This document shows positions 47,460 through 57,971 of a DNA stretch of 64,000 nt, piece after piece. The stretch is from contig CM065174.1 of NCBI GenBank assembly GCA_033026295.1, forward strand, positions 28,364,720 to 28,428,719, written 5' to 3'. Below the pieces are notes generated by a model. The model made no database searches. It saw only the letters and a list, made by a program, of their open reading frames with translations, and was not told the origin of the DNA. The stretch's first letter is position 1, and each line of letters begins with the position of its first letter. The stretch is from Channa striata. Lineage: Eukaryota > Chordata > Actinopteri > Anabantiformes > Channidae. The position numbers and the translations under genes were made by a program.

Positions 47460-48404
47460 CTTACAACTGACCAGACACTCGGCAACTTGATTACACACAA
47501 TGCTCAACAGATGGGACAGACCATAAGAGAGCAGTTAAGAGAAGATTGTGGGAAAGGGGATGTTGGCAGTACACAGGCTCAGAGTAGTGTAGACCAGTTA
47601 CCCTGTGAACCCACCTACCTTAACTTGACCGGTACAAAGTTGGTTATACAGTCTGACGTGAGGGAGCCCCCCATCTTCACAGGAGATGGGTCAGATAAAA
47701 ATAGTGTATGAGTGGGAGGAATTAGTGGAAATGTATCTAAGGAAGTGAGTCACACCTGTTGAAGACCAGTATTCAGAAATAATGTCTGGGGTAAGGCTAA
47801 GGATATTGTGAGAATAACCCTGAGGAGTAGCCCATCCCTAAAGCCTCAAGAGAACCCCAAAGTGATTTTCGACATCCTAAGACAGCACTTTGGCAAAGTG
47901 ACTTATTCATGCATGCCTATGGCCTATTTCTACAGCACAATCCCCGTGGCAGGAGAGACCCCAATGATGTTTGTTAAATACTGCCCAGATCCTACGCTCG
48001 CTGCCATTTTCAAGTTTAAAGCACCAGATAAATGGACAGCCAGCGAAATTCAAGAGCAAATTCACCGCTACCAAATTGAAATGAAGGAGCAGGTGCTTTG
48101 CAAATCAAAACGCTTTAGACCAACTACAGTCCATACTCAGGTTCCCACACTCGATATTGATGTAAATACGCACCACACTGCTGAGTCACTCACACAGGCT
48201 GAGACCAATGCAATAGCCAGACCTCCCTGCAATGATGACTGCATGAAGACCCTAATCAACCTTTTTGACCGTGCACTGTCATACAACAACCAGATTGCCA
48301 GCAAATTATCCCCGCCAGATCAACTTCACTTTACATCATGCAGGGTTTGCCAATCTCCAGAGCACTCCACCCATACGCACTGTAGGCAGAAGCGTCTGTG
48401 CTAA
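47460..48404 (+). pseudogene. Gypsy gag remnant
   Basis: The first part (47487-47711) has VREPPIFTGDG, and the frame 47808-48404 (198 aa) has FDILRQHFGKVTYS, MMFVKYCPDP and a C-terminal CRVCQSPEH segment with a following HC, resembling a degenerate CCHC zinc knuckle. Stops at about 47711 and a frame change separate the parts. Confidence 0.7.
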
Positions 48405-48719
48405 GCCTGTTTTGAGCCGAGCCAAACCAAATCAAGAGAAATTGCTCCAATCGTCCGCCATCTCACAGTCAACAAGCCTCCCAGACTTAAAACTAACTGG
48501 CCCGCATTTGATGAGGGGATGTGTGGGCACAGATTGAGAGACCCTCATTAGTGAAATGAAATGGCACTATGTAAAGCACAGTAATTTTTGACCCACTTCC
48601 TCCAAAGCCGTGCCAAGCAACATCATGGTTGGTCGGGTCATAACTCCATTGTGGGGTGATAGATGGATTCCTATTAAAGTAACCAACCTGTCAGACAAAC
48701 CCATTACCCTAAAAAAAGA

Positions 48720-49690
48720 ACTGCAAATTGGCAGATGTGTCTCCCTGTCTTGCTGTGGAGGAGTTTGAGATTTCCCAAAGCATCCACCAAGTGGAAAACA
48801 TCAAACAGGAGACGCACTGTGAAAATGCTAAATCTACAGATCTCAAACAGCGGCTGCAGCATGTTGGGCTTGGCGATGTTGACCTCAACCTCTGTTATGC
48901 CAGCAATGCAGGGAACGAGAAGTTGGTTGATATGCTTGAGAAATATCATGACATATTCTCCAAACATCCAATGGACTATGGTGGGGCAAAAGGTTTAATG
49001 CATCACATTCATCTCACAGATGAGAAGCCATTTTGCCTTCCTTATTGCAGAGTTCCACCAGCCCACTATCAAAAGCTTCGGCAGGTCTCGTCTAAAATGG
49101 AAGACCAGGAAATAATAAGGAAGTCTGTGAGTGAGTAGCTTCCCCCCCGTGCCGAGGATGGCAGTTTATAGTTCTGCACTGATTTTAGGTGGTTAAATGC
49201 AAGGACCGTCAAAGATGCACATCCACTGCCTCACCAGTCAGACTGCCTGGCCGCGCTAGGTGGGAACACTTACTTCAGCACAATGGATTTGACCACAGGC
49301 TTTTACAATATCACCATGGCCGAAGGAGACAAGAAATACACTGCTTTCACAACTCCAATGGGTTTGTACGAGTACAACAGGATGCCACAGGGTCAATGCA
49401 ACAGCCCTGCTTCCTTCATGTGAATGATGCTTAGCATATTTGGAGACCTGAATTTCAGTAGTCTGTTGTGTTACCTTGATGATCTGCTTGTGTTTGCCTC
49501 AACTGAAGAAGAGGCTTTGGAGAGGCTGGAGATTGTGTTTCAGCAGCTGAAGCTCCATAATCTCAAGCTCAGCCCTAAGAAGTGTCATCTGATGCGATCC
49601 TCAGTTAAGTTTTTGGGTTTTAATCGTAATGGAGTGGCTGCAGACCCAGCAAAGATAAGTAATATCCAAAATGTCAAAGGCTGATCTAAT
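48720..49690 (+). pseudogene. Gypsy reverse transcriptase remnant
   Basis: 48728-49138 contains KYHDIFSKHPMD and CRVPPAHYQKLRQV, the RT N-terminal approach. 49280-49420 in other frames contains TTGFYNITMA, YTAFTTPMGLYEY and MPQG. 49424-49684 has CYLDDLLVFA (catalytic YLDD) and LSPKKCHL. A segment between SVSE and the palm is compressed, and two frameshifts are needed to join the parts. Confidence 0.85.
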
Positions 49691-49719
49691 GGAGGATGGT
49701 GGTGTACACCATCAGTGTT

Positions 49720-50455
49720 TAGACAGAGAGTCTGTTTAAGGATAAACTCTTTCCTTGGCATGGTGTTCTATTACCAACATTTCATTCCGCTCTGCTCCTC
49801 TCCAGCTAAGCCACTGTTTGCTCTCACTACAGGACAGAAGAGAAGAGGGAAGGTCAAAATAAATCCCAACGCTGGATCATGCAGGAAACTTAAGCCCTCC
49901 GATTGGACAGATGAATGTGATGCTGCTCTGTTTAACGTGAAAGACAGACTTTTACATTGTGTTGTCCTTAAGCACCCAGATTTCATCAAAACTTTGATAC
50001 TGTGCATTGACGCCTCTCTAGATGGGGTTGACACCGTCTTATCTCATATACCACCTGGATAAGAAAAGGCGCGCCCCATTACTTTTGCCATTAAGACTCT
50101 GAATAGCTCTCAAAAAAGATACCCAGCACACAGACTTGAGTTCTTAGCCCTGAAATTGAGTGTATGTGAAAAATTCAGTCATTGGTTAAGAGGCCACCCT
50201 TTGAAAGTATGGGCAGAGAACAACCCCCTTACTTACATTTTGACCAAACCTAAGCTTGACGCGTGTGAGTAGCGTTGGGTGTCCAAACTTGCCCCTACAC
50301 GTTTGATTTGAAACACATACCTGGTACAAAGAATATAGTAGTTGATGCTCTCAGTAGATACCCCTTTACGAGGACAGTTGGCCACTGGCTGATCACAGAG
50401 GAGTACAGCCGACTCCTTGCTGAAGCTGAGGGTGTTAGTCAGGAACGGATCCAAA
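49720..50455 (+). pseudogene. Gypsy RT connection and RNase H remnant
   Basis: 49715-50062 includes FLGMVFYYQHFIP and the RNase H start LILCIDASLDGVD. 50065-50370 includes ITFAIKTLNSSQKRYPA and, after a stop, DLKHIPGTKNIVVDALSRYP. It is interrupted at about 50457 by an L2 copy. Confidence 0.8.
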
Positions 50456-50457
50456 TG

Positions 50458-51489
50458 CCAATGCATTTGTTACTTTTAGATTGGACTATTGTAATTCTCT
50501 ACTTTCAGGCTCCCCTAGTAACTCTCTAAAAAGCCTCCAATTAATCCAAAATCCTGCAGCAAGATTACTGACTGGGATTGGTAAGAGAGATCATATTTCA
50601 CCTTCATTAGCTTCTCTCCATTGGCTTCCAATTAAATGCAGAATAGAATTTAAAACCCTTCTTCTTACCTATAAAGCTTTAAACGGCCAAGCCCCATCAT
50701 ATTTAAAAGATCTCTTAGTACCATATCATCCTACTAGGCCACTTCGGTCCCAAAATGCAGGCCTACTTGTGGTTCCCAGAATTTCCAAAAATAGAATGGG
50801 AGGCAGAGCCTTTAGCTATCAAGCTCCTCTCCTGTGGAACCAGCTCCCAGTCCAGATTCGGGAAGCAGACACCCTCCCTATTTTTAAGACTAGGCTCAAA
50901 ACCTTCCTTTTTGATAAAGCTTATAGTTGGTTATAGTCATGCTGCTATAGGCTTAGATTGCTGGGGGACTATGCACTGTGCCACTTCCTCTTCTCTTCAT
51001 TCTCTCCTCTCACCCCACATCTATGTCACCACTGTATGACATTAACTCTGTGTCTTCTTTGTCCCGTAGTCGTCTCTCTCCCTCTCTTTCCCCCTCTCTC
51101 TCTCCCTCTCTTTCCCCCTCTCTCTCTCCCTGTCCACAGGTGTCCCCGGATTTGGTGCTGTGTGTCCTCCAGTGTGCAGCTACTGGTCCTATTAACCTGC
51201 TCAATGTTTTGTTGTTGCTTTTGTTGCTCTGTTCTTTTCTCTCTCCACTTTCCACTCTGCCCAACCGGTCAAGGCAGATGGCCGTCCACCCTGAGCCTGG
51301 TTCTGCTGGAGGTTTCTTCCGTTAAAGGGAGTTTTTCCTCTCCACTGTTGCCTATGGCTTGCTCAAGGGGGATTTGTTGGGTTTTCTCTACATGTTTGTA
51401 TAGTCTTGATTTTATTATGTAAAGTGCCCTGAGATGACCTTGTTGTAAATTGGCGCTATATAAATTAAGTTGAATTGAATTGAATTGAA
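50458..51489 (+). mobile_element. L2-clade LINE copy D, inserted in the gypsy element
   Basis: Starts ATGCATTTGTTACTTTTAG, equivalent to the late ORF2 of copy C. The frame 50481-50936 (151 aa) is intact to the ORF2 stop, with DYCNSLLSG, LASLHWLPIKCRIEFKTLLL and NQLPVQIREADTLP. A complete L2 3' UTR follows, ending GAATTGAATTGAATTGAAG at about 51489. This is the usual 5'-truncated outcome of LINE insertion. The gypsy sequence continues immediately after the GAATT tail. Confidence 0.92.
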
Positions 51490-51519
51490 GACTCTTTCCG
51501 CTTAAAGGTCCATTGTCAC

Positions 51520-52660
51520 GGGGTGAAGAAATCAAACCTCAAGTCTGGTCATGTCAAGTATCCCTACTGTTCTGCGGCTGTTAAGGCTGTTCTTGACAAT
51601 CATGATCTATGGGATGTAGCTGCTGAAACGAGAGCTGTCAAGTTAATTCAGTATATCCAAGATCTATTGCCACCAGGGCAAGATTCACTCCCCTTTTTCA
51701 CACTAGAAGAGCTTCAATGTAGCCAAGAGCTTGACCCGGTCATCTCTCAAATCTTGCCATTTGTGAACCGGAAGAGACGTTCTTCCAGGCGTGAAAGAGC
51801 AGGATTTGATGGGAAGGTCATGGTGCTAGTAAAACAGTGGGAGGGACTCAAGATTTAAAATGGGGTCCTCTATCGGATCAGCAAAGACCCCCTCAGTAAA
51901 ACAGGAGACACCAGTTTGTTCTGCCTAAGAGTAAAGGCATTGCATGCCATTTTTGATATTGCTGGACATCCAGGGCAGGCGAGAACTTTGTATCTGGCAA
52001 GGCAAAGGTTCTTTTGGCCTACGATCGACTCGTTAAAGACTATGTCAAACACTCTCAAAGGTGCATTCTTGCAAAAACGGCTGACCCTTCAGCGCGATCA
52101 CCATTAGAAAGCATTAGAACCTCTGCTCCCATGCAGTGTATTTGGATTTATGGAATGCAGAAGACAGTAAGAAACATTCTGTGGACGTGCTTGTCATGAC
52201 AGACCATTTTACTAAGTTAGCCCATGCTTTCCCATGTGCCAATCAGACTGCAAAACAGGTAGCTGAAAAACACTGGGACCATGTTTTCTGAACGTATCCA
52301 CTCTGATCAGTGGGCTAACTTTGAAAGTGAACTCATAGCAGAACTGCTCAAGCTCTCAGGAGTTTCAAAGTCACACAACTCCGTACCATCCAATGGGAAA
52401 TGTAGGAGCCGAGAGGTTTAATCGAACATTTGGCAGCATGCTCAGATCTTTGCCCCTCAGAGAGAAACACAACTGGCCTCAACAGACCAACTTTTGCATA
52501 CAATGCAACTATACATGAAACCACTGGATATGCACCATTCCAGCTCATGTTTGGCAGAATCCCTAGGCTTCCTGCTGACGTGATGGTTATGCAAGTGTTG
52601 CATAACCCAGTCGATCATAAGAGCTATATTAAGACTCATGTCACATCTTCATGAAGCAGC
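51520..52660 (+). pseudogene. Gypsy integrase remnant
   Basis: The frame 51523-51858 has LPPGQDSLPFFTLEELQCS. 51916-52107 has ALHAIFDIAGHPGQARTLYL and RQRFFWPTID, an H2C2-type integrase zinc region. 52190-52330 gives core traces (MTDHFTKLAHAFP). 52430-52654 has FAYNATIHETTGYAPFQLMFG. Frameshifts occur between all of these. The segment ends at the 2.35-kb insertion. Confidence 0.8.
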
Positions 52661-52717
52661 TAGGGTTGCACAAAAACATTCTGTTAAGGAACAGAGCCTC
52701 TTGCCTCTTGTAGCAAG

Positions 52718-55066
52718 TGTAGCAGAACTCGTAATATTTGGGTGATTTGATATTAATATAAAACATTAATTTCCTCGAATTTAGGGGCACCAGATTCGTT
52801 GAGCCGAATCACGCTATGAATTATTATATTACCTGAACCGTTGATGGTCCAAAGTGACAAATAGAATTAAGTGACAACAATTTAACCCAAAGATCAGTCT
52901 CTTGTTATGAGTTCTTTTCGTTTCAGTGACTTCTGTCTGCTTAACTGAAGAAAGACAAACACAGAACCAGTTCTTTTAATTATTTATTAACCTACAACTA
53001 CTGAGAATATTGAAGTATTGGTATGTATATGGATATATGGAATAAATCGAATAGACAACAAAACATGAAACAACCAATTCTAAGTAAACAGATAAATTGT
53101 GCAGGTATGCGTGTGATGAATTTGGGCTAGAGGAAAGGATTCGAGTCACTATTTACCTCGAAGTAACGGAAATTATATTTTAGAAACTCTACAAAGAAAC
53201 TTCATAAAGGCTCCAATGGTTCATTGGCTTTACGGACACCAGAATTTTCATAGAATATGAAAGAGATATTTGTACTTGGCCTGGGAGCCGCTGGAGGTTG
53301 TTCTGCCAGGTTAGCCGTCAATCGGTACCGGTTCTTTTGTAGAGCAGGACGGACCGTCTCGGTTCTGTTAACAGGCGAGTTATTAGAGCGAGGATCCGCT
53401 GTGGCTGCAAAGATTTCTCCGGCCCACAGGAGCGTTCACTTGGTCAGATGGCAGGCTCCAGTAACGTGGTCTGGTTCTGCTGGTGGCTGAGCCGACTGGT
53501 TGTCCGGTCCGGAATGGAGCCGAAATGTTGAATGGAAATAATTCAACAAAACTGGTTGATAAAAATATGGCTATTCAATAAAAATCTCGGGCTCGGTCTG
53601 GATTAACTTTGACGGATTTTCTAGTTACAATCAAAAATGGAAGTTTGGTTTGGAGTTCCAATCGTCACAATAACTAATACAAAAATAGGCAGCAAAGACG
53701 TGCGCGCTTTAAAAATAGTTCGAAAAGTTACAAACGAGAGAATTGACGACAAAAAGTAATTTTAAAAACTTCAGCTAAGCTTTCTTAACTGAGGCACATT
53801 TCTTCTTGAGGATGGAGCTCGAAGTGGAACTCTTCAGGAACTCCTCTCCTCGAACTTCTTGGAACTTCTAACAAAGGAATTTTAACTTATTTTATATTGT
53901 TGGGGCGTCGCCCAGACTATGAGGCGTTGCTGCTAAATTTAAATTTACCGGAGGGAAGAGCTAGTCCCTCCTCCTAGATCAAATAAAATCTTTGTTCGGT
54001 TGAATCACACGAAGTCAAATATAGATTTCTCTTTTCATCAAGCCCAAAATCTCATACTCTAAAATAAAGCAACTTCTTACAATTGTTATACTGTGGAGGT
54101 TATAGGTTTGTACAGGTTTGTAATATTCAATGTCGCATTCCAACATACATGTGAGAGTCCTGATTTAGACAAATAGATGGAATCCAATGATTATTACATG
54201 GAAAGTTAGCTTTGTCTAATACCTATTAATACACAGTCAGAACACACAACAATTAGAAATTCATTCACGCATGATCTGGACATCGCAGCGGATTAATATA
54301 ACAGGATAATGCTTACAGTTACATAACTAAGGTGTGCATGAATATGTAACATGTGTAATATACAGAATTAACAGAAGAATATGACATTGCGTTTTAAGTT
54401 TCAGACAACAAATTAATGCAGTTTTGTTTCTTTCTATAGACGAATATCTTCGGGATGCATTTATAATTTCCACCCAAGGATGGCAATGTTGTGCCGTGTT
54501 ACTCTTTCACGTCATTCTGACGAAAAATGTTTATTTTATAACTCCGTCATTTCTCGTCGTAGAAAGGAAGGTATCATGTCAGATTGTTCCAAATTTGCTT
54601 CTGAAAACATTGGTGTGAGTTTTATGAAGCTTGAAAGCTGATTTGTCCCTGTTTTGGGGTTTGAGTTCAAACCAAGTCTTTCTGTCTAAGGGGTATCACA
54701 CCACCAAGTTTTATGGTTGTCTTGCAAATTCCTTTCCAGAGAGCTGGTACCATCTCGATAAGAACGTCATTTGCAAGTGAGTTAGGAGACAGTCTAGGGT
54801 CTGGTAGATGAAAAGACTCATGGCAAAATGTATGCTAATGGCATGAGTGTCAATTCGGGGCTTTAAGCCAGATGTGGTTTGTTTGTTTTACTCAGTTCGT
54901 TTTGGTGTTATCTGGTCCTGGGGAGGATAGAGCTGGATTGTTTTATAAAGAAAGTTTATTGCCGGGTCAGTCTACCTCCCTTCTACCTTGCTTTCCACGT
55001 GGGGGTTGGATTCCAAACTCCTGTTGTCCCAGGTTTAGGTTCGATAACACAGAAATGGATGCTACA
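52718..55066. mobile_element. 2.35-kb element with LTR-like ends (TGTAGCA...TGCTACA), probable solo LTR
   Basis: Terminal TGTAGCA and TGCTACA are inverted copies, and CAAG is duplicated on both sides (52714-52717 and 55067-55070). Removing it joins the interrupted gypsy pol sequence. TG...CA ends plus a 4-bp duplication fit an LTR of retrovirus or gypsy type, and 2.35 kb would be a long one. No protein-coding domain is visible inside. A non-autonomous DNA element with short terminal repeats is the alternative. The strand is unknown. Confidence 0.65.
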
Positions 55067-55144
55067 CAAGGCTACAACAAAAAAGTAAAAGGCACTCACC
55101 TGAATAAAAGAAGACCGAGTACTCATTGCAAATAAATGAGAAAG

Positions 55145-55320
55145 AGCAAATTTACATTTAGTCATTTGGCAGACGCTTTTATCCAAAGCGACTTACAGTA
55201 ATTTTGGTTCATACACAGTGGCGTGGCTGCCACGCAGGGTGCTCATTGGCCACCGGGGGCAACTTGGGGTTCAGTGTCTTGCCCAAGAAAGAACTCTGTG
55301 GTTCTGGGTTAGAGGAAGCA
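55145..55320. mobile_element. SINE-like remnant
   Basis: Contains TTTGGCAGACGCTTTTATCC and AAAGCGACTTACAG, a block found in many fish short repeats, then GGGGGCAACTTGGGGTTCAG and TGTCTTGCCCAAG, shared with the SINE at 62990-63275. It interrupts the gypsy pol tail. Confidence 0.65.
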
Positions 55321-55329
55321 TCGTGTGCC

Positions 55330-55820
55330 ACTGACCCCTTTAGCTTACTGGAGGAGCGTGAGGAGGATAGAACAACTGCATGGGTGGCTTAGCAGATGTT
55401 GGAAGTCAGGTGACTCAGGGTGAGTCAGACCAAGCAGACTCATGGTCAGAGTCAGACCTGATAAATCAAGAGACCCCAGAGGTGGATGATGAAGTACTAA
55501 CAGATGGTAATCCCGCAAGGGGTCTTTCCATAGAGCAATGTGGTTCTGTCAGTGGCCCCGATCAAGATAGTGTGCGGGTTGGATGTGGGTCCCATTTATC
55601 TGTAATGTCAAATACGTCCCCAGAGTCCCTCCCGGAGGTGTCAGGACATACCACTAGACAATCAGGTGTGTCCAGCCACTGTAGATCCTGACAACAGGCC
55701 AGTGCACTCAGTAGTTGACACAGAACATGTAGTGAGGACACAGGCAGGCAGGATTAGTAGGAAGGTAAACCGACTCATTGAGTCCATGGCTCAAAAGCCT
55801 TTTGATTTTAAAAACCTAGC
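55330..55820 (+). pseudogene. Gypsy pol C-terminal tail
   Basis: 55335-55392 gives SLLEEREEDRTTAWV. 55380-55691 gives an acidic Ser/Glu-rich stretch (GESDQADSWSESDLI). 55735-55815 gives VRTQAGRISRKVNRLI and MAQKPFDF, which ends before the solo LTR. The acidic tail plus a basic RxGR segment is typical of the end of fish gypsy pol frames as I remember them. Confidence 0.6.
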
Positions 55821-55824
55821 TAAC

Positions 55825-56472
55825 TGTCAGACACGGTGGAACTAGAATGGTCTGGTGGAAAAAGCCAATGGCCAGACAACAGAGAACTGGTTGGAAAATT
55901 TATTGAAAATGCCAGATGAGACAGAGGACTAATGCGAATGGAAGGAACCAGAGCAGGAACTGCATACGGGGGGTGGCACTGTGGAAGGCAGGGTGCAGAC
56001 AATAGCAGAGCGGGGTAGGAAAGTCTTTGATCAAAGTTCATCAAAACATCAAAATCCAGTTTCCAGATAAGCAGGTCAGAACAAGCAAGCAGGTTCAGGT
56101 CAGAATAATCCAACATACAGAGAACAACAATCTAGCCAAGTCCAAAATCCAAGAATCCAGGTCAGAGAATGAGCAGGTGAGGGAATCACAAAACTTACGG
56201 AGGCGGGGTTCAGATAGACAGGGAGGTCCAGAGACAGGTCAGGGTCGTACCAGGTAATCAAACAGTTTAGGTTCCAAAAAGGCTTGAAAGCAGCTTCTCC
56301 GAAAATTCAGCAGACAATCTGGCAGAGGAGAGAGGGCTGCAGGCCTTCTTAAGAAAGGGAGAGCACAGGTGAAAATGATTAGGTAAATTGCAACACAGGT
56401 GGGAGGGGGGGAGCAGAGACAGGAAATGACCAAATAAGGATAAACTGGGAGCCCAGGTCACAGACCGTGAAA
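55825..56472 (-). mobile_element. Solo LTR of a second gypsy family, reverse strand
   Basis: Bounded by CTAAC duplications (55820-55824 and 56473-56477). Starts TGTCAGACACGG and ends GACCGTGAAA. On the minus strand it would run from TTTCACGGTCTG (first base pair changed from TG) to CGTGTCTGACA, with AATAAA near its end (about 55897). No internal region remains, so it arose by LTR-LTR recombination. Confidence 0.85.
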
Positions 56473-56832
56473 CTAACTCAGTTAGCAGAAGGCCTCAGTC
56501 ACTTTCATTGTTTTGAATGTACGGTAATGTTCACAGTTTGTAATGTATGTGCAGAGTTGTCTTATTAAAGGAACAAGAGACAATGTTATTGTTAAAGGTT
56601 TTCAACAAAGTGTCAGGGGGTTTGTATGGTGTAAAAGGCATCATATTGGTCTAAGAAGGGCTCGGGCTTGATCAACCTTGTGGACCCTCTGAACCTATTT
56701 TGTAGGTGGCTTATACAGCTGAGATTGAAGTTCAAAGATAAAGGCTTTCAGTGAACCCATGTCAGGTTTTCACAGTTGATATTGGTTGTCTCTAGGTTAG
56801 CTAGATTTTGGTGAAATCTAGGAGGGGTGGAT

Positions 56833-57790
56833 GTAGCATGTGTATTAATATATCTAAATATATTTCACCAAACATCCTCCTGTTTTTTTTTTGTACAATG
56901 TCATTTTATTTTAATATGTAACTGTCCCTGTATATTATGTATAATTTTTCAGGAAGTATTTTATTTTATTTATTTTTTATACGTGACCTTTGACTGGTCA
57001 AGTAATTCCACTTCCTGTGGATTCGCGCTGCTTCCTCAGTTGGCCAGCGGTCGTGCTGAGGATAGTTGAGTCAGTGCAGGTGCTTTTGTTTTTGTTAAGT
57101 TGCAAGACGGTTTAAGAGTTATCATTTAATTTTGTGGTAACTTGTGGTTTGTTTTAATGATCATTTGCGTTTTTGCGTGTATTTTTTTTACGGTACAGCA
57201 TGGATATGCGGCAGTCGTTAATGAATCTGCTGTATAAATTAAAAAGTCGTTTTTAATTTAGATTACTGGCGCGAGCATTTGTGTTCTCATGCTGCCGCTC
57301 TTGTATTTTTTTTTTTTAGGTGCATGAAGAATCTTTCGCTGTATCGTGTTTTTTATCTTATTTCTACACAGGTATGTTGGCTTCCTCAATGTTTGTTTGT
57401 TTGTATTTGTTTTATTCAAAATTGAATTTATTTATTTCATTATTCATTGTTAAGATTTAAGTTTGCTTTATATAAAATTCCCACTGATGGATAAAATTAG
57501 GTTTTTATGGCAAATCGTTGGCCAATTGTTGAATGAGTGCCTAGTCGTATTATATGATCACGCTGTTGTTAATTTACTTTATTTCTAATAACTTTGGATG
57601 CACAGCACCTCAGTTGGCTAGTGGTCGTACTGAGGAGAGGTGCATAAAGAACCTTTCGCTGTACCATGTTTTTTATTTCTACACAGAATAAAATCCACTC
57701 AATTGGCAAGACAGCAGACGTCCTCTCGTCTTTAAGCAACGCAGGGTTTCCATATTAAAAGGAGAGGTGTCTGGTGTGACGCCGGCTACA
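56833..57790 (+). repeat. 3' LTR of the Ty3/gypsy element
   Basis: Starts TGTAGCATGTG after the purine tract AGGAGGGGTGGA and ends GCCGGCTACA. Contains AATAAA near 57688. Internal blocks are duplicated: TCAGTTGGCCAGCGGTCGT (57037) against TCAGTTGGCTAGTGGTCGT (57610), and a GGTGCATGAAGAATCTTTCG-type segment (57319) against 57640. Confidence 0.8.
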
Positions 57791-57971
57791 GTGGCTCGTT
57801 CCAAAAACATTCTGTGGCCATAGTTCTGAATTTGACCGCGTATTCCAACACCATCCCATTCCCTTGAGTGAGCTTAGATAACAGTCGTGAGGCATCATGT
57901 TCAGATTTTGCAGGACCAAAAAATTCGAAAGAGAGAACTGACCAGGAACCCCGCTCCCATTAGGCCGTACC

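Larger units (their letters stand above)
47440..57790 (+). mobile_element. Ty3/gypsy retrotransposon, 5'-truncated, with nested insertions
   Basis: Pieces in order are gag (47460-48404), protease/RT (48720-49690), RNase H (49720-50455), integrase (51520-52660), the pol C-terminal tail (55070-55125, 55330-55820) and a 3' LTR (56833-57790). The internal purine tract AGGAGGGGTGGA directly precedes the LTR. Inserted in it are an L2 (50458-51489), a 2.35-kb element (52718-55066), a SINE remnant (55145-55320) and a gypsy-type solo LTR (55825-56472). The 5' LTR is missing. Frameshifts and stops are frequent. Confidence 0.85.

Noticed and set aside
53257..53490. A 77-codon frame with a LGLGAAGG start inside the 2.35-kb element
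   Set aside because: Superficially like a glycine-rich nucleotide-binding loop, but no further domain is present and it lies within an apparent LTR.
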